Shown here one piece after another: positions 9,101-15,736 of a stretch of DNA of 32,057 nucleotides. How positions within the stretch are numbered: the stretch's first letter is position 1; each line of letters begins with the position of its first letter. The notes under the pieces were generated by a model. That model searched no databases. It worked only from the letters and a program-made list of their open reading frames with translations, and was not told the DNA's origin. The translations under genes and the position numbers were made by a program. Origin of the DNA: an uncultured Gammaproteobacteria bacterium (GTDB lineage: Bacteria; Pseudomonadota; Gammaproteobacteria; Arenicellales; CALHMG01); contig CALHMG010000032.1 in the NCBI GenBank assembly GCA_938034705.1, positions 1 through 32,057 of the forward strand. Direction: 5' to 3'.

Positions 9101-10873
9101 CTCGCGGAACGTATCCGTATTGATGGACGGACGGCTTTGGGAGATCCGAGTCGAATTTTCCGGGATACGATCGAATGGGAAGAGGATGCGCACTACAGTC
9201 GCGTTGCTCCATCGGACGACCCCTGGTACGCGCGTAAACTTCTCGCGTTGACGCTTCCAACTACGACCGATATCGACGTTGAGGTTCCCGATGTCGTGTC
9301 CGCCAGCGGAGCGAAACTGACCGTCAACGTCTGGGGCGCTAACGACGATCCCGATATTGAGGGCGACCATCATCTGGTTGTGGCTGTGAATGATCAGCCG
9401 GTGATTGACGAAATCTTTGACGGCGTCACGGTGAAGTCGTTCTCGGGTGCTATCCCTGAAGGCGTCCTGGTCAGCGGTAACAACCGAATCTCGGTGTCGG
9501 TCCTCAATGACAACGGCGCGGACATCGATATTGTGCATCTTGACTCAATGTCGATTGAATACGACCGACAGCTTGTGCTCGACGGTGGCAGCTTGACCAT
9601 CAAAGGTGCGCAAAGCGTTTACACGGTGGACGGCTCTGACGAAGCGGTTGTCTATCGACGTGATCAGCGTGGTGCTTATCGACTCCCGGTTGCGGCAGGT
9701 GTCGACCGTGTGACCTTCGCGGGTACCGGCGACACGGCAGAGTATTTCGTGGTGACCGAATCGGGTGTAAAAACTCCGAGGTTGCGTCCGGTGCCAACCC
9801 TGGGTGACATGACAGGCTCGGATGCGGAGTATCTGGTCATCGCTCATCGCAAGTTTATTGGCGCGACCCTCGACCGACTGGTTGCGGCACGTCAGGCCGA
9901 TGGACTTACAACCAAGGTTGTCGATGTCGAATGGATCTATGACGTCTACGCAGGCGGCAACGTCAGCTCCGACGCAATCCGTGCGTACATCTCCTATGCG
10001 GTGAATAACCTCGATACGCGTTATGTCGTGTTGGTTGGTGGTGATACGTATGACTACCGAAACCTCCTCGGCAAGAAAGCGAAGAGTTTCATTCCAACGC
10101 TGTACGCACCAACCACGGATGCGGTACGACATGCACCGGTTGACCCACTGTATGGTGACGTTGACAACAACGGTGTTCCGGATGTTGCGGTGGGTCGTTT
10201 CCCGGTTCAGAAGAAGAGTGAACTGCGTGCGATGGTCGACAAGACGCTCCAGTATGCCCAGGCTGACTACGGCAGTCGGGCCGTCATGGCGGCGGACAAG
10301 ATCGATGACAGTTCTCGCGCCGATTTCGCCAGTATGACCGACGATATGGTGGGCGTGCTCCCGGAATCATGGAGCACAAAGCGTGTTTACCTGAGTAAGC
10401 ACGAACGCCGTACTGCACGTCGCAAGGTGATGAGACACATCAATCAGGGCGCGGCGTTGACGACATGGATGGGTCACTCTGATCAACGTGTCTGGAGCTT
10501 TGATCGACTCCTGCGTCGGCGGGACGTTCGAACTCTTGGCAACGTCGGAAGACCAACCGTGTTGACCCAGTACGGATGCTGGAACAACTACTATGTTCAG
10601 CCGGACCGAAAGACCATGGCGAACGCCTGGCTGATGGATCCTGATCGAGGCGCCGCGGTTGTTACCGGTGCCAGCGCGTTGACCGAGATCGCGTCCGAGC
10701 AGGCGCTGTCGATACTGGTGACGCGGTTCATGACGGTCCAGGGGCTGTCTGTCGGTGAAGCGGTGCTGGCTGCGAAACATACGCTCGTTCGACAGCAGAC
10801 GCTCGATGCGGTCCGCGACGTTGTATCCGGGTATGTGATCCTCGGTGATCCTGCGGTATTTATCGCAAGGTAA
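3113..10873 (+). CDS. Giant secreted multidomain protein with C-terminal gingipain-type (C25) cysteine peptidase
   Basis: A 2586-residue secreted protein. A signal peptide (hydrophobic residues 19-30, cleavage near AQA-AP at about 35) precedes a propeller-like Asp-rich region (about 40-700). Then come an SdrD-B-like module with the WYDADGDGVQDPGE signature (about 708-830), a divergent DUF11-like domain (from about 842) and four clearer DUF11-type domains (from about 1072, 1248, 1420, 1593) joined by acidic Asp/Glu linkers. A fibronectin-like domain (about 1776-1890) and a peptidase C25 prodomain-like part (about 1906-2230) lead into the C25 catalytic domain (about 2238-2586). The catalytic dyad is visible as GHSD (His2455) and GCWNN (Cys2489), 34 residues apart; the gingipain RgpB pair is 33 apart. 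The chain ends at GDPAVFIAR with no type IX sorting domain or other obvious anchor. By analogy it is a cell-surface or secreted protease or adhesin; substrate and secretion route are unknown. It appears monocistronic, ending at a strong terminator. Confidence 0.9.
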   Translation: MQHRCNSTQSLRSRNFAKLAFLLLCTVLGSQAAQAAPILSGYLFVDYDRDGNPYVTSSGGSTFDESETGDGTVNSVFAPATAGSGINAAWSDFSIQAVDVLGTVEPGTIDPTNGYYEIDLGKLQPDDFLITVTAPGDYTATHSRNISSTLPVTSGATTRPLQWHIYDINADLANQHIGVLPPSLCAASGDVYATCFVKEDVSTTGAGDTVVTFAYDGTGKAPLLDANTTGSTWALAHDEWRNVLFAGSYLKRGADLGSEGLDGLYWVDDGGTTYSASLSALSGNSYGSLISDSDGCDTDGDGSDIDTSQPTPDFATMADFEAGRLSWAPPAHTGPTWAVDCEAYDKVGRVSLGDIDVTPDGDTLLVMNLAEKKLEMYDVTLAQSGTISFLGDLALTAPGCGASDWHPFAVDAVDGGYALVGITCTDGTTALVEKVDLSLDAPFLSGQTNLQTVPLDYDHSCAYTNDYSATAGCNDTFTGDYRAWSDVFEIADLENIEDVLTGKFMNRPTPMLSDIGYESDGSLSISIRDRFADQWAPGMDTPDAGHGLGVHDDLVNGHWGSAEVFTAGDILKMCNTGTHEAPAWDLEGSGSCTTPNFPNPAGSVQSSDDAHFGPGGEYEWYGAEQGAGHTETSNGGIFAPYRQNQDEIVVSLYNGEDLGGGNRGSVAWWNIDTGVETNALDLYAPGDGTDTFGKASGIGDIEGCLLTEEIGDRVWYDADGDGVQDPGEAPIPGATVSVTGSVSGAIITVQTDANGYWYVDSSDGLAPGEAYTIVIDLASATLPYGISLADIESTRQNVTPVDLESSLTDGDYVTAATYEITTPVISAGEINHTFDAGFYVDYDLALAKTVKGTPVTNGSGEITQVTFDLTITNQGAPVECFEVDDYIDTTYWKPFIATDNNVDATFATATGGTVANAFSWYWDATSTTQPVAMICPTALRNGPVNNATGDWSSNDSLLFKKNETIVISITLDTADPLAGTVTELVNFAEISKFDNDAYVATGTSEDSTLDGTVLEDEDSTPDGTNESDAGETRTDDGGVADDNEINEDAAANPGVDDEDDHDFEAVPLPELYDLALVKELSTGQSATVAAGDTVDYTVTVKNQGAMDSGIFSVVDAIPAGMTFSAASGTGFACSHDGSADGGLVTCNFGGNLTTGQEATFELTVNVVNVAMAPFRNWAEIEADSGDDVDSDVADHDGVDGTAGTGTAGSDPVVNHNDIDHAGAAYDERTEDEDDSDFEDVDVAAPAPEYDLALIKELKTGQSATVAAGDTVEYTITVRNQGVADSGVFSVVDVIPAGLTFVSATGVNFACTHDGAATGGEVTCSFSGNLTTGQDATFELDVTVGDVTMAPFRNWAEIETDSGDDNDSQVADHNAVDGAAGTGTAGSDPVDNHNDITLDEPVGDEDDSDFEDVDVAASAPEYDLALIKELKTGQSATVAAGDTVEYTITVRNQGVADSGVFSVVDVIPAGLTFVSATGVNFACTHDGAATGGEVTCSFSGNLTTGQDATFELDVTVGDVTMAPFRNWAEIETDSGDDNDSQVADHNAVDGAAGTGTAGSDAVNNHNDITLDEPVGDEDDSDFEDVDVAASTPDVYDLALVKRLATGQSAWINNGDTVDYEIQVKNQGTVASLDFVIEDRVPTGMQWVNLASYGPNVNCLHDGSVTGGVATCTYTSTGPTDLLPNAVTTILISLTVVDLTQAPFANWAEITEDSSADYGLTDDDSVPADHNAQDTGPGDTSSGGDPFIDQTDVADDPDTPATEEDDSDPAYVFSASTTPITLESFGVELAQGSYNALFNWTTSMEDANVGFNLYGRKSGGDWQKLNDHMIPAQASRSDGHAYSVTLVDVDAEEFAITDVDVFGKETVHGPFSANRTYGLNADDIDETIADEFAQEVDEEVAVDAAAGAVYLKIRQSGVHRVTFEELQTAGYDWSGIRAGDISVSFRGKAVPVRVVANSSGGVFGQSTFGKGGYVEFVADTEESLLSSYTIYKLALDPDLAERIRIDGRTALGDPSRIFRDTIEWEEDAHYSRVAPSDDPWYARKLLALTLPTTTDIDVEVPDVVSASGAKLTVNVWGANDDPDIEGDHHLVVAVNDQPVIDEIFDGVTVKSFSGAIPEGVLVSGNNRISVSVLNDNGADIDIVHLDSMSIEYDRQLVLDGGSLTIKGAQSVYTVDGSDEAVVYRRDQRGAYRLPVAAGVDRVTFAGTGDTAEYFVVTESGVKTPRLRPVPTLGDMTGSDAEYLVIAHRKFIGATLDRLVAARQADGLTTKVVDVEWIYDVYAGGNVSSDAIRAYISYAVNNLDTRYVVLVGGDTYDYRNLLGKKAKSFIPTLYAPTTDAVRHAPVDPLYGDVDNNGVPDVAVGRFPVQKKSELRAMVDKTLQYAQADYGSRAVMAADKIDDSSRADFASMTDDMVGVLPESWSTKRVYLSKHERRTARRKVMRHINQGAALTTWMGHSDQRVWSFDRLLRRRDVRTLGNVGRPTVLTQYGCWNNYYVQPDRKTMANAWLMDPDRGAAVVTGASALTEIASEQALSILVTRFMTVQGLSVGEAVLAAKHTLVRQQTLDAVRDVVSGYVILGDPAVFIAR
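6851..7882 (+). repeat. Tandem 516-bp duplication encoding two almost identical DUF11-type domains
   Basis: Positions 6851-7366 and 7367-7882 are an in-frame head-to-tail duplication of exactly 172 codons inside the giant gene. The nucleotide copies differ at roughly two dozen sites, nearly all third-codon positions; the proteins differ at only about two residues (Pro to Ala, Asp to Asn) before the copy junctions. Less similar relatives of the unit flank it (from about 6326 and about 7889), so the array grew by duplication. Confidence 0.9.
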
Positions 10874-10906
10874 TCACCGTGGATTGAACCTGCGGGTTCT
10901 CGGACG

Positions 10907-10938
10907 AAAAAGGGGCGCCTGCGGCGCCCCTTTTTTTT
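10907..10938. terminator. Strong bidirectional intrinsic terminator
   Basis: An 8-bp GC-only stem (10912-10919 with 10923-10930) and a 3-base loop are flanked by five As on the left and eight Ts on the right. It can therefore stop both the giant peptidase gene (+) and the convergent OmpA-like gene (-). Confidence 0.92.
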
Positions 10939-10963
10939 CTGCAAAGACCTGCTGGGTACGGCG

Positions 10964-11581
10964 TTATCGTCCCGGCAGATAGGGTTCGAATTCGTATTTG
11001 ACACCAATCGACAGAATGTCTGCTTCGAGGTCCCGGTCACCGGCTTTCACTTTGAGGAACTCGCCGTAGAAATTCCACCGGCCCTGGTCAAGCTCGGCCC
11101 CGATCGCAAAGAACGGCTCGGTCGAGCTGCCTGAATCTGACACCCGACTGCCGTTGATCACCGAGTTGCTGTCGGTGTCGACCATGAACGCACCCAGGCG
11201 ACCATAGATATCGACTTTTTTGGCTGCTCTGAAACTGCCAATCGCCGCGAGGGTAAAACCGTTGGCGCTGATGTCGACTTCGGTGTTGCGGCCGACCTTG
11301 CCGGTTTTGAAATCGCCAAAGTTCAGGTAGCCGAGTTCAAGACCAAACCACCCGTTCACTCCAGGCGAGCCCGGAAACATATAGCCGACACGCACCGTCT
11401 CCGAGCTTTCGCTTTCGCTGACGGTGACGTCGCGCGAATTACGGAAACTCGCGTTGACGCGGTTTACGCCGGCCGCAAGGTACAGGCCGAAGTCTCCGTA
11501 GTTCTGGTTTTGCGCAAAAGCAGGGGATGCGAAGGCGGTCGTCAATGCGACGACGCCAGCAAGGGATGTTGTCTTTCTCAT
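10964..11581 (-). CDS. OmpA-like outer-membrane beta-barrel protein
   Basis: A 205-residue protein with a clear signal peptide (cleavage after AFA, about residue 23). The rest has alternating amphipathic strands typical of small eight-stranded barrels (outer-membrane beta-barrel/OmpA N-terminal superfamily), for example YGDFGLYLAAGVNRV, TVRVGYMF, WFGLELGYLNFG and a closing strand ILSIGVKYEFEPY. There is no C-terminal peptidoglycan-binding OmpA domain. The likely role is structural or ligand-binding in the outer membrane; no specific function can be assigned. A plausible sigma70 promoter lies 33 bases upstream, and transcription ends at the shared terminator at 10907-10938. Confidence 0.8.
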   Translation of the reverse strand: MRKTTSLAGVVALTTAFASPAFAQNQNYGDFGLYLAAGVNRVNASFRNSRDVTVSESESSETVRVGYMFPGSPGVNGWFGLELGYLNFGDFKTGKVGRNTEVDISANGFTLAAIGSFRAAKKVDIYGRLGAFMVDTDSNSVINGSRVSDSGSSTEPFFAIGAELDQGRWNFYGEFLKVKAGDRDLEADILSIGVKYEFEPYLPGR

Positions 11582-11613
11582 AAGCCTTATAAAAACCTGT
11601 CCTCAGTCGGCAA

Positions 11614-11642
11614 ACTGTAGTGCACCGAGAATATGCTTTCAA
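11614..11642 (-). promoter_or_regulatory. Sigma70-type promoter candidate for the OmpA-like gene
   Basis: On the minus strand TTGAAA (11637-11642) and TACAGT (11614-11619) are spaced exactly 17 bases apart, matching consensus at 5 of 6 and 4 of 6 positions. It sits 32 bases ahead of the ATG at 11581. Confidence 0.5.
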
Positions 11643-11857
11643 TAATCTTTCTAACTATTTGATCTAAATGGCAATTTAAATCGAGAAATTCGCCATCAGG
11701 CGACAATTCCGCGTCCGGGCGAAACCCGGGAACCCCGGGCCGGGGTAAACGCGGGTGATCTCGGGCCTGACACCGACGGGGCGGGGTCCTTGGCGGGTGG
11801 CCAACCGACCGGGCAACCGGATCGCTCGGGTGGCCTGGCGCTGCCAAAATTCACGCC
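11643..11857. other. Gene-free, G/C-homopolymer-rich stretch between the barrel and cold-shock genes
   Basis: No convincing coding sequence. 11710-11830 is unusually rich in CCCGGG/CCCC/GGGG runs with several short inverted repeats (for example CCCGGGAACCCCGGG at about 11725), so transcripts would be highly folded. No promoter or RNA family is recognised. Confidence 0.4.
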
Positions 11858-11891
11858 AAAAAAAAGGCGCCCCCTGACGGGGACGCCTTTT
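11858..11891 (-). terminator. Intrinsic terminator of the cold-shock gene
   Basis: Read on the minus strand: a 9-bp stem with one mismatch (11879-11887 with 11866-11874), a 4-base loop, and a run of eight Us (As at 11858-11865 on the plus strand). It lies 57 bases downstream of the cold-shock gene's stop. Confidence 0.88.
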
Positions 11892-11947
11892 CTGATTCGG
11901 TGCCGCGCTGGTCTTGACGACCGGCGAGAGCGGAATCTGCTGGAGCT

Positions 11948-12154
11948 CTAGAGCGCCTGAACTTTAGTAGCGCAAGGGCCTTTCTGGCCTTCACCTACTT
12001 CAAATTCCACTTCCTGTCCTTCGTTGAGGGTTGCGTATCCGCCGCCCGCCTGAATTTCAGAGTGATGTACGAACAAATCTTTGCCGCCATCTTCTGGAGT
12101 GATGAAACCGTAACCTTTATCGGGGTTAAACCACTTGACCGTGCCTTTACTCAT
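11948..12154 (-). CDS. Cold-shock protein, CspA family
   Basis: A 68-residue protein that is one complete cold-shock domain. It carries the RNA-binding motifs RNP1 (KGYGFI, residues 13-18) and an RNP2 variant (DLFVHHS; DVFVHFS is commoner), starting [10 protein letters not shown] as in most CspA/CspE proteins. It binds single-stranded RNA/DNA as a chaperone that melts secondary structure; whether it is cold-induced or constitutive cannot be told. AGGA about 11 bases before the ATG is the likely ribosome binding site. The AT-rich upstream region could be the long leader typical of cold-shock mRNAs. It has its own terminator, so it is monocistronic. Confidence 0.95.
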   Translation of the reverse strand: MSKGTVKWFNPDKGYGFITPEDGGKDLFVHHSEIQAGGGYATLNEGQEVEFEVGEGQKGPCATKVQAL

Positions 12155-12722
12155 CTTAATCTTATTCCTGATGTTGTTTCTTTACTGTGATTGATCTTGT
12201 CTGGCTATCAATTTTCTCAAGTAAAAAATACGAACAAGAACGAGATAGCTAAGGTGTTGATCAGCTTTTCGGGACGCGTATGTAAACTAATCCCGGCCAG
12301 CCGAGCGCAATGTTAGCCGGAATCACCGGTGATGAGTAGAAAACCTGCGAATTAAACGAGATTTAGACCAGCAGCGAAGCCCGGGTTGCGGCGAGGGTTT
12401 GTGTGGTGATCACCCGATAACCACGCTAACTACATGAAAAACATACCGTTTCAGTAGGCTTCGTGTGACCTCAACGATGCCGGATGGGGGATTTGCCTAT
12501 GCCACCAGTCTGGTTAAAACCGACCGACGGGCATGTCAATTCGCCGCATCGGCGGCTGACGGCGGGTCACAACACCCAAAAACGAACCAATTTCTGAGGT
12601 CGGCGCGGGTCGTCTGCGGCCGCGGCGTTGCCTGAGTCCGGTGTGCATCGGAAGGTAGTGAGGACGCAAGGTGGACTGGATAAGCTGCAGGTTCCAACCG
12701 CCACAGACCCGGGAATCAGTCA
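12155..12722. other. 568-base intergenic region with two short palindromes
   Basis: No gene is supported. The left part (about 12155-12300) is AT-rich and is probably leader and promoter for the cold-shock gene, although no clear -35/-10 pair is seen. Two perfect palindromes, ATCACCGGTGAT (12322-12333) and GGTGATCACC (12405-12414), share the GGTGAT half-site and could be operators for an unidentified regulator. The right part (12480-12722) is GC-rich with no recognisable signal before the next gene. Confidence 0.4.
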
Positions 12723-13574
12723 ATGCAGTCTCTGGAAGTCTTTCAGTCCCTGTGGTCCATGGAACGACGCCAGCCAGGCGTGCGGGAGCTTGAGCTGCCG
12801 CAAGTTTTCGACAGGATCGCCACGGCAGGGTTTCGCGGCATAGCGCTGGATACCGGGACGGATAATCCTGCGCTGTTCGCACAGGCCGAAGGCCTTCTCA
12901 AGTCACACGACCTTGGCTGCATCGTGACGGCGTTCCCGAATTCAGTCGAGGACATGAAACAGATCCTCGACATCTCGGCCCGGGTCGACGCGCGCTTCGC
13001 GTGCATCAACGCTCAGGTATTCCCGTTGACGCCTCGAGAAGGCGCCGATTTTGTCAACGAATGCCTGGAGCTCGGTCAGGCATGGCAGGTGCCGGTCTAT
13101 TTTGAAACTCACAGGCTGACCCTGACGACCGATTTGCTCTACACGTTGCAGGTACTTGAGCTGGTGCCGCAGCTGGAGCTCGTATGCGATCTGTCTCACT
13201 ACGTTGTCGCGCGCGAGCTGCCGAATCCTGTGGACGACTACTGGCAGGGATTGATCCGCCGGGTTTTGGAGCGAGGCGCTGCGTTTCAGGGGCGGGTCGC
13301 AAGCCGTGAACAGGTACAGGTGCCGCTGCACTTTCCCCAGCACCAGTACTGGTACGAGCTTTTTCAGCAATGGTGGCGTGAGGGCTTCGACCTGTGGCGC
13401 GACCGAAAGGGCGATAACGATACGCTGAACTTTCTCTGTGAGCTTGGCCCGGCTCCCTATGCAATTACGGACGCGCAGGGGTTTGATCTCACGGACCGGT
13501 GGAGTGAGGCCCTGGACATCAAGACGCGTGTACAGGAAATCTGGGACGCCGGCGACAAGGCAACTTCTAAATGA
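12723..13574 (+). CDS. Sugar-phosphate isomerase/epimerase-like TIM-barrel protein
   Basis: A 283-residue protein with features of the xylose-isomerase-like TIM-barrel (AP endonuclease 2-type) superfamily. Evidence includes alternating strand/helix segments such as GFRGIALDTG, CIVTAFPN, WQVPVYFETHR (a Glu typical of the metal site), LELVCDLSHYVVA (Asp/His) and a late NFLCELGPAPYAI (Glu). These acidic and His residues at strand ends are where the family binds divalent metal. Members isomerise or epimerise sugars, keto acids or inositols; the substrate is not readable here. No signal peptide. The ATG at 12723 gives the usual length but has no strong Shine-Dalgarno. It is convergent, 52 bases apart, with the homocysteine methyltransferase-like gene, and no terminator is seen between them. 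Confidence 0.72.
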   Translation: MQSLEVFQSLWSMERRQPGVRELELPQVFDRIATAGFRGIALDTGTDNPALFAQAEGLLKSHDLGCIVTAFPNSVEDMKQILDISARVDARFACINAQVFPLTPREGADFVNECLELGQAWQVPVYFETHRLTLTTDLLYTLQVLELVPQLELVCDLSHYVVARELPNPVDDYWQGLIRRVLERGAAFQGRVASREQVQVPLHFPQHQYWYELFQQWWREGFDLWRDRKGDNDTLNFLCELGPAPYAITDAQGFDLTDRWSEALDIKTRVQEIWDAGDKATSK

Positions 13575-13626
13575 TCGCTGTCATGTTCACGCCGCCGCGA
13601 TTCGCGCGAACGTTCGGGTGCCGGTA

Positions 13627-14523
13627 TTAAGCGACCACTGCAGAACGGCTGAGAAGTTTCATGTGCTCAACGCCGATGCCGCAGCAGCCACCGACAAAAT
13701 TGATGTCCTGTTTCACCCAGTCGTCGACGTAACGCTGGTATCCCGCTGGTGCAATGACGCCGTCAAAATCCCATGCGTGGTTCTCCGCGGTTCCCGAGTG
13801 GGCGTACACGCCGGTGAGGCCGGTATACACCTTTGCCAGCCCGTCGAGGCACTGGGTAATGATCGCAACGTCGGTGTGCATGATGTTGACGACATCCACT
13901 TTGTAGCTGTTCATGGCGGCTATCGCTTCTTCGAGAGGTTCGCCATTGCGAAGAACAATACTGCCGTCATCGGCAACCTTGCAGGTGTAGCCAACCCAGA
14001 CCGGCAATCCGGTTGAGCAAGCGGCTTCAAGCACGGCCATCATCCGGTCGACGTCGATCATCATCTCCAGCATTAAAAAGTCAGCGCCGGCATCTTTCAT
14101 GATGCTGGCCTGCTCAATCGCTTTGGACCGAAGCCTGGGGATCGGTGGTTTGTTTCCGCTCCATGACCAGTAGGAGATTCCGCCTGCTACGAGGACCTCT
14201 CTGGCGTCCAGGCTGTCGCGCGCGGCGCAGGCAATTTCAACGCCGCGACGGTTATACGCTTCAAAATTATGATCAACCCCGGCGTCTTCGAGCGCGTTGG
14301 CGTGGGTCGCGAACGTGTTGGAGATGATGACGCGGGCGCCACAGCGAATATAGTCTTCGTGTACTGACTGCACGATTTCTGGATGAGACAGGGCCGCGCC
14401 ACCGTTCCAGGCGTGTTGCAGCTGGGGCACGCCACGATGTTCGACTTCGGTGCCGGTTGCGCCATCAATCAGGATCGGTTTGCCGGTCTGTGCTTCGCGA
14501 ATAAGGTTTTGATACGCGCTCAT
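13627..14523 (-). CDS. Homocysteine S-methyltransferase-family protein
   Basis: A 298-residue TIM-barrel protein of the Zn-dependent homocysteine S-methyltransferase family. It opens with the family motif ILIDGATGTE (residues 17-26) and contains VIISNTF and a C-terminal VGGCCGI (Cys280-Cys281), two of the three zinc ligands. The first ligand normally sits in a G-x-N-C motif near position 214, but here the equivalent is VNIMHTD, so Cys appears replaced, possibly by His216. Zinc binding or substrate may therefore differ from classical MmuM/BHMT enzymes. The ATG at 14523 is chosen because the homology begins there; an in-frame start at 14634 would add 37 residues unlike the family. AGGAG lies 13 bases upstream, rather far. 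It is divergent from the dihydroxyphthalate-decarboxylase-like gene and may share its regulation. Confidence 0.85.
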   Translation of the reverse strand: MSAYQNLIREAQTGKPILIDGATGTEVEHRGVPQLQHAWNGGAALSHPEIVQSVHEDYIRCGARVIISNTFATHANALEDAGVDHNFEAYNRRGVEIACAARDSLDAREVLVAGGISYWSWSGNKPPIPRLRSKAIEQASIMKDAGADFLMLEMMIDVDRMMAVLEAACSTGLPVWVGYTCKVADDGSIVLRNGEPLEEAIAAMNSYKVDVVNIMHTDVAIITQCLDGLAKVYTGLTGVYAHSGTAENHAWDFDGVIAPAGYQRYVDDWVKQDINFVGGCCGIGVEHMKLLSRSAVVA

Positions 14524-14729
14524 GATCGTTTGACGGCTCCTGGCTGGCTCAATCGTTCGCCGTGAGTCTAGCAACAAGTTGTGCGAGAAGTAGTCATCGT
14601 CCGGCGTTGGATTGGCTTGCGGCACACGCGACACGAACCCACTGCTTCACTCCGGTAGTCTTGCTACGTTACGGGTTGACGACCGATGACTTCGAGGGTG
14701 CATGGCGCCGATGCGCCGCGAGAAATCTG

Positions 14730-15719
14730 ATGAGCGAACTGAAAATCACCTTGGCCTGTAGCGAATATGATCACGTCGTCGATCTTCTGACGGGTGCGGT
14801 TCGCGTTAAGGGTGTTGACCTCAACTGTCTCACGCTGACCACCGAAGAGCTTTTTTTCCGGACCACGCGGTTTCAGGATTTTGATGTCGCGGAAATGTCT
14901 TTTGCGCGTTACGTGGCGATGCTGGCATCAGGCAACGACTCCCTTGTTGGGTTGCCGGTGTTCCCGTCACGCATGTTTCGGCAGTCCGCGGTTTTTGTTC
15001 AGGCCGATTCAACCATCGCCAGTCCGGCCGATCTTGATGGCGCTCGAATTGGTGTGCCGGAGTGGGCGCAGACTGCGGGTGTCTATGTGCGCGGCTGGCT
15101 GAGTGAAGACGAAGGTGTAGATCTGAAATCGGTGGACTGGTTCCAGGGCGGCGTCAACGATGCGGGTCGCGAAGAGACCTTTACTCAGGAAATCGCCAGG
15201 GACTTTAAAATAACCCGAGTCAAAGACCGGTCATTGACTGACATGCTACTGGCAGGCGACCTCGACGCGCTCATCGCCGCGCCTCCTCCAGCGATTGTTG
15301 AACAAGGAGACACTCGGATTCGACCCTTGATCAACGATTCCTCACAGGTGGAGGAGGCGTGGTTCAATAAAACCGGGATCTACCCGATCATGCATCTCAT
15401 CGTGCTCAAGCGCGAGATCTATGAGTCAGAGCCGTGGGTCGCTCGCAATCTTTACACCGCGTTTGAGAGCGCACGAATCAACAGTCTGGAACGACTGAGA
15501 ACCCGCAACGCATCGCGTATCGCATTGCCGTGGGCCCATGACGCGATTGCCCGCGCGGAGCGTGTGTTCGGTCACGACTGGTTCCCTTATGGGGTCGAGG
15601 CCAATCGACCTTCGCTCGATGCGTTTGTTCGTTACGCGGCCAGTCAGGGGTTATGTGCGGCACCGGTTACCGTTGGCGATCTGTTCCCGGAGAGGGTGCT
15701 TCAGAGTCACCGGGTTTGA
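14730..15719 (+). CDS. 4,5-dihydroxyphthalate decarboxylase-like / periplasmic-binding-fold protein
   Basis: A 329-residue protein resembling 4,5-dihydroxyphthalate decarboxylase homologues, a cytoplasmic group built on the type 2 periplasmic-binding fold. Typical stretches are LKITLACSEYDHVVDLL at the N-terminus, DVAEMSFARYVAML (about residues 53-66), GLPVFPSRMFRQSAVFV, and ARIGVPEWAQTAGVYVRGWL. There is no signal peptide with the ATG at 14730; the reading frame is open to 14562, but that upstream 56-residue extension looks non-coding and overlaps the divergent promoter region. True family members decarboxylate an aromatic phthalate intermediate, but many homologues are misnamed ABC substrate-binding proteins and their substrate is unknown. 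No phthalate pathway genes are nearby, so the reaction is uncertain. Confidence 0.75.
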   Translation: MSELKITLACSEYDHVVDLLTGAVRVKGVDLNCLTLTTEELFFRTTRFQDFDVAEMSFARYVAMLASGNDSLVGLPVFPSRMFRQSAVFVQADSTIASPADLDGARIGVPEWAQTAGVYVRGWLSEDEGVDLKSVDWFQGGVNDAGREETFTQEIARDFKITRVKDRSLTDMLLAGDLDALIAAPPPAIVEQGDTRIRPLINDSSQVEEAWFNKTGIYPIMHLIVLKREIYESEPWVARNLYTAFESARINSLERLRTRNASRIALPWAHDAIARAERVFGHDWFPYGVEANRPSLDAFVRYAASQGLCAAPVTVGDLFPERVLQSHRV

Positions 15720-15736
15720 ACAGGCTCGTTCAGGGA

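Noticed and set aside
11587-11847. 86-codon minus frame between the barrel and cold-shock genes
   Set aside because: Pro/Arg-rich composition follows from the G/C-run patch, and the barrel-gene promoter overlaps it.
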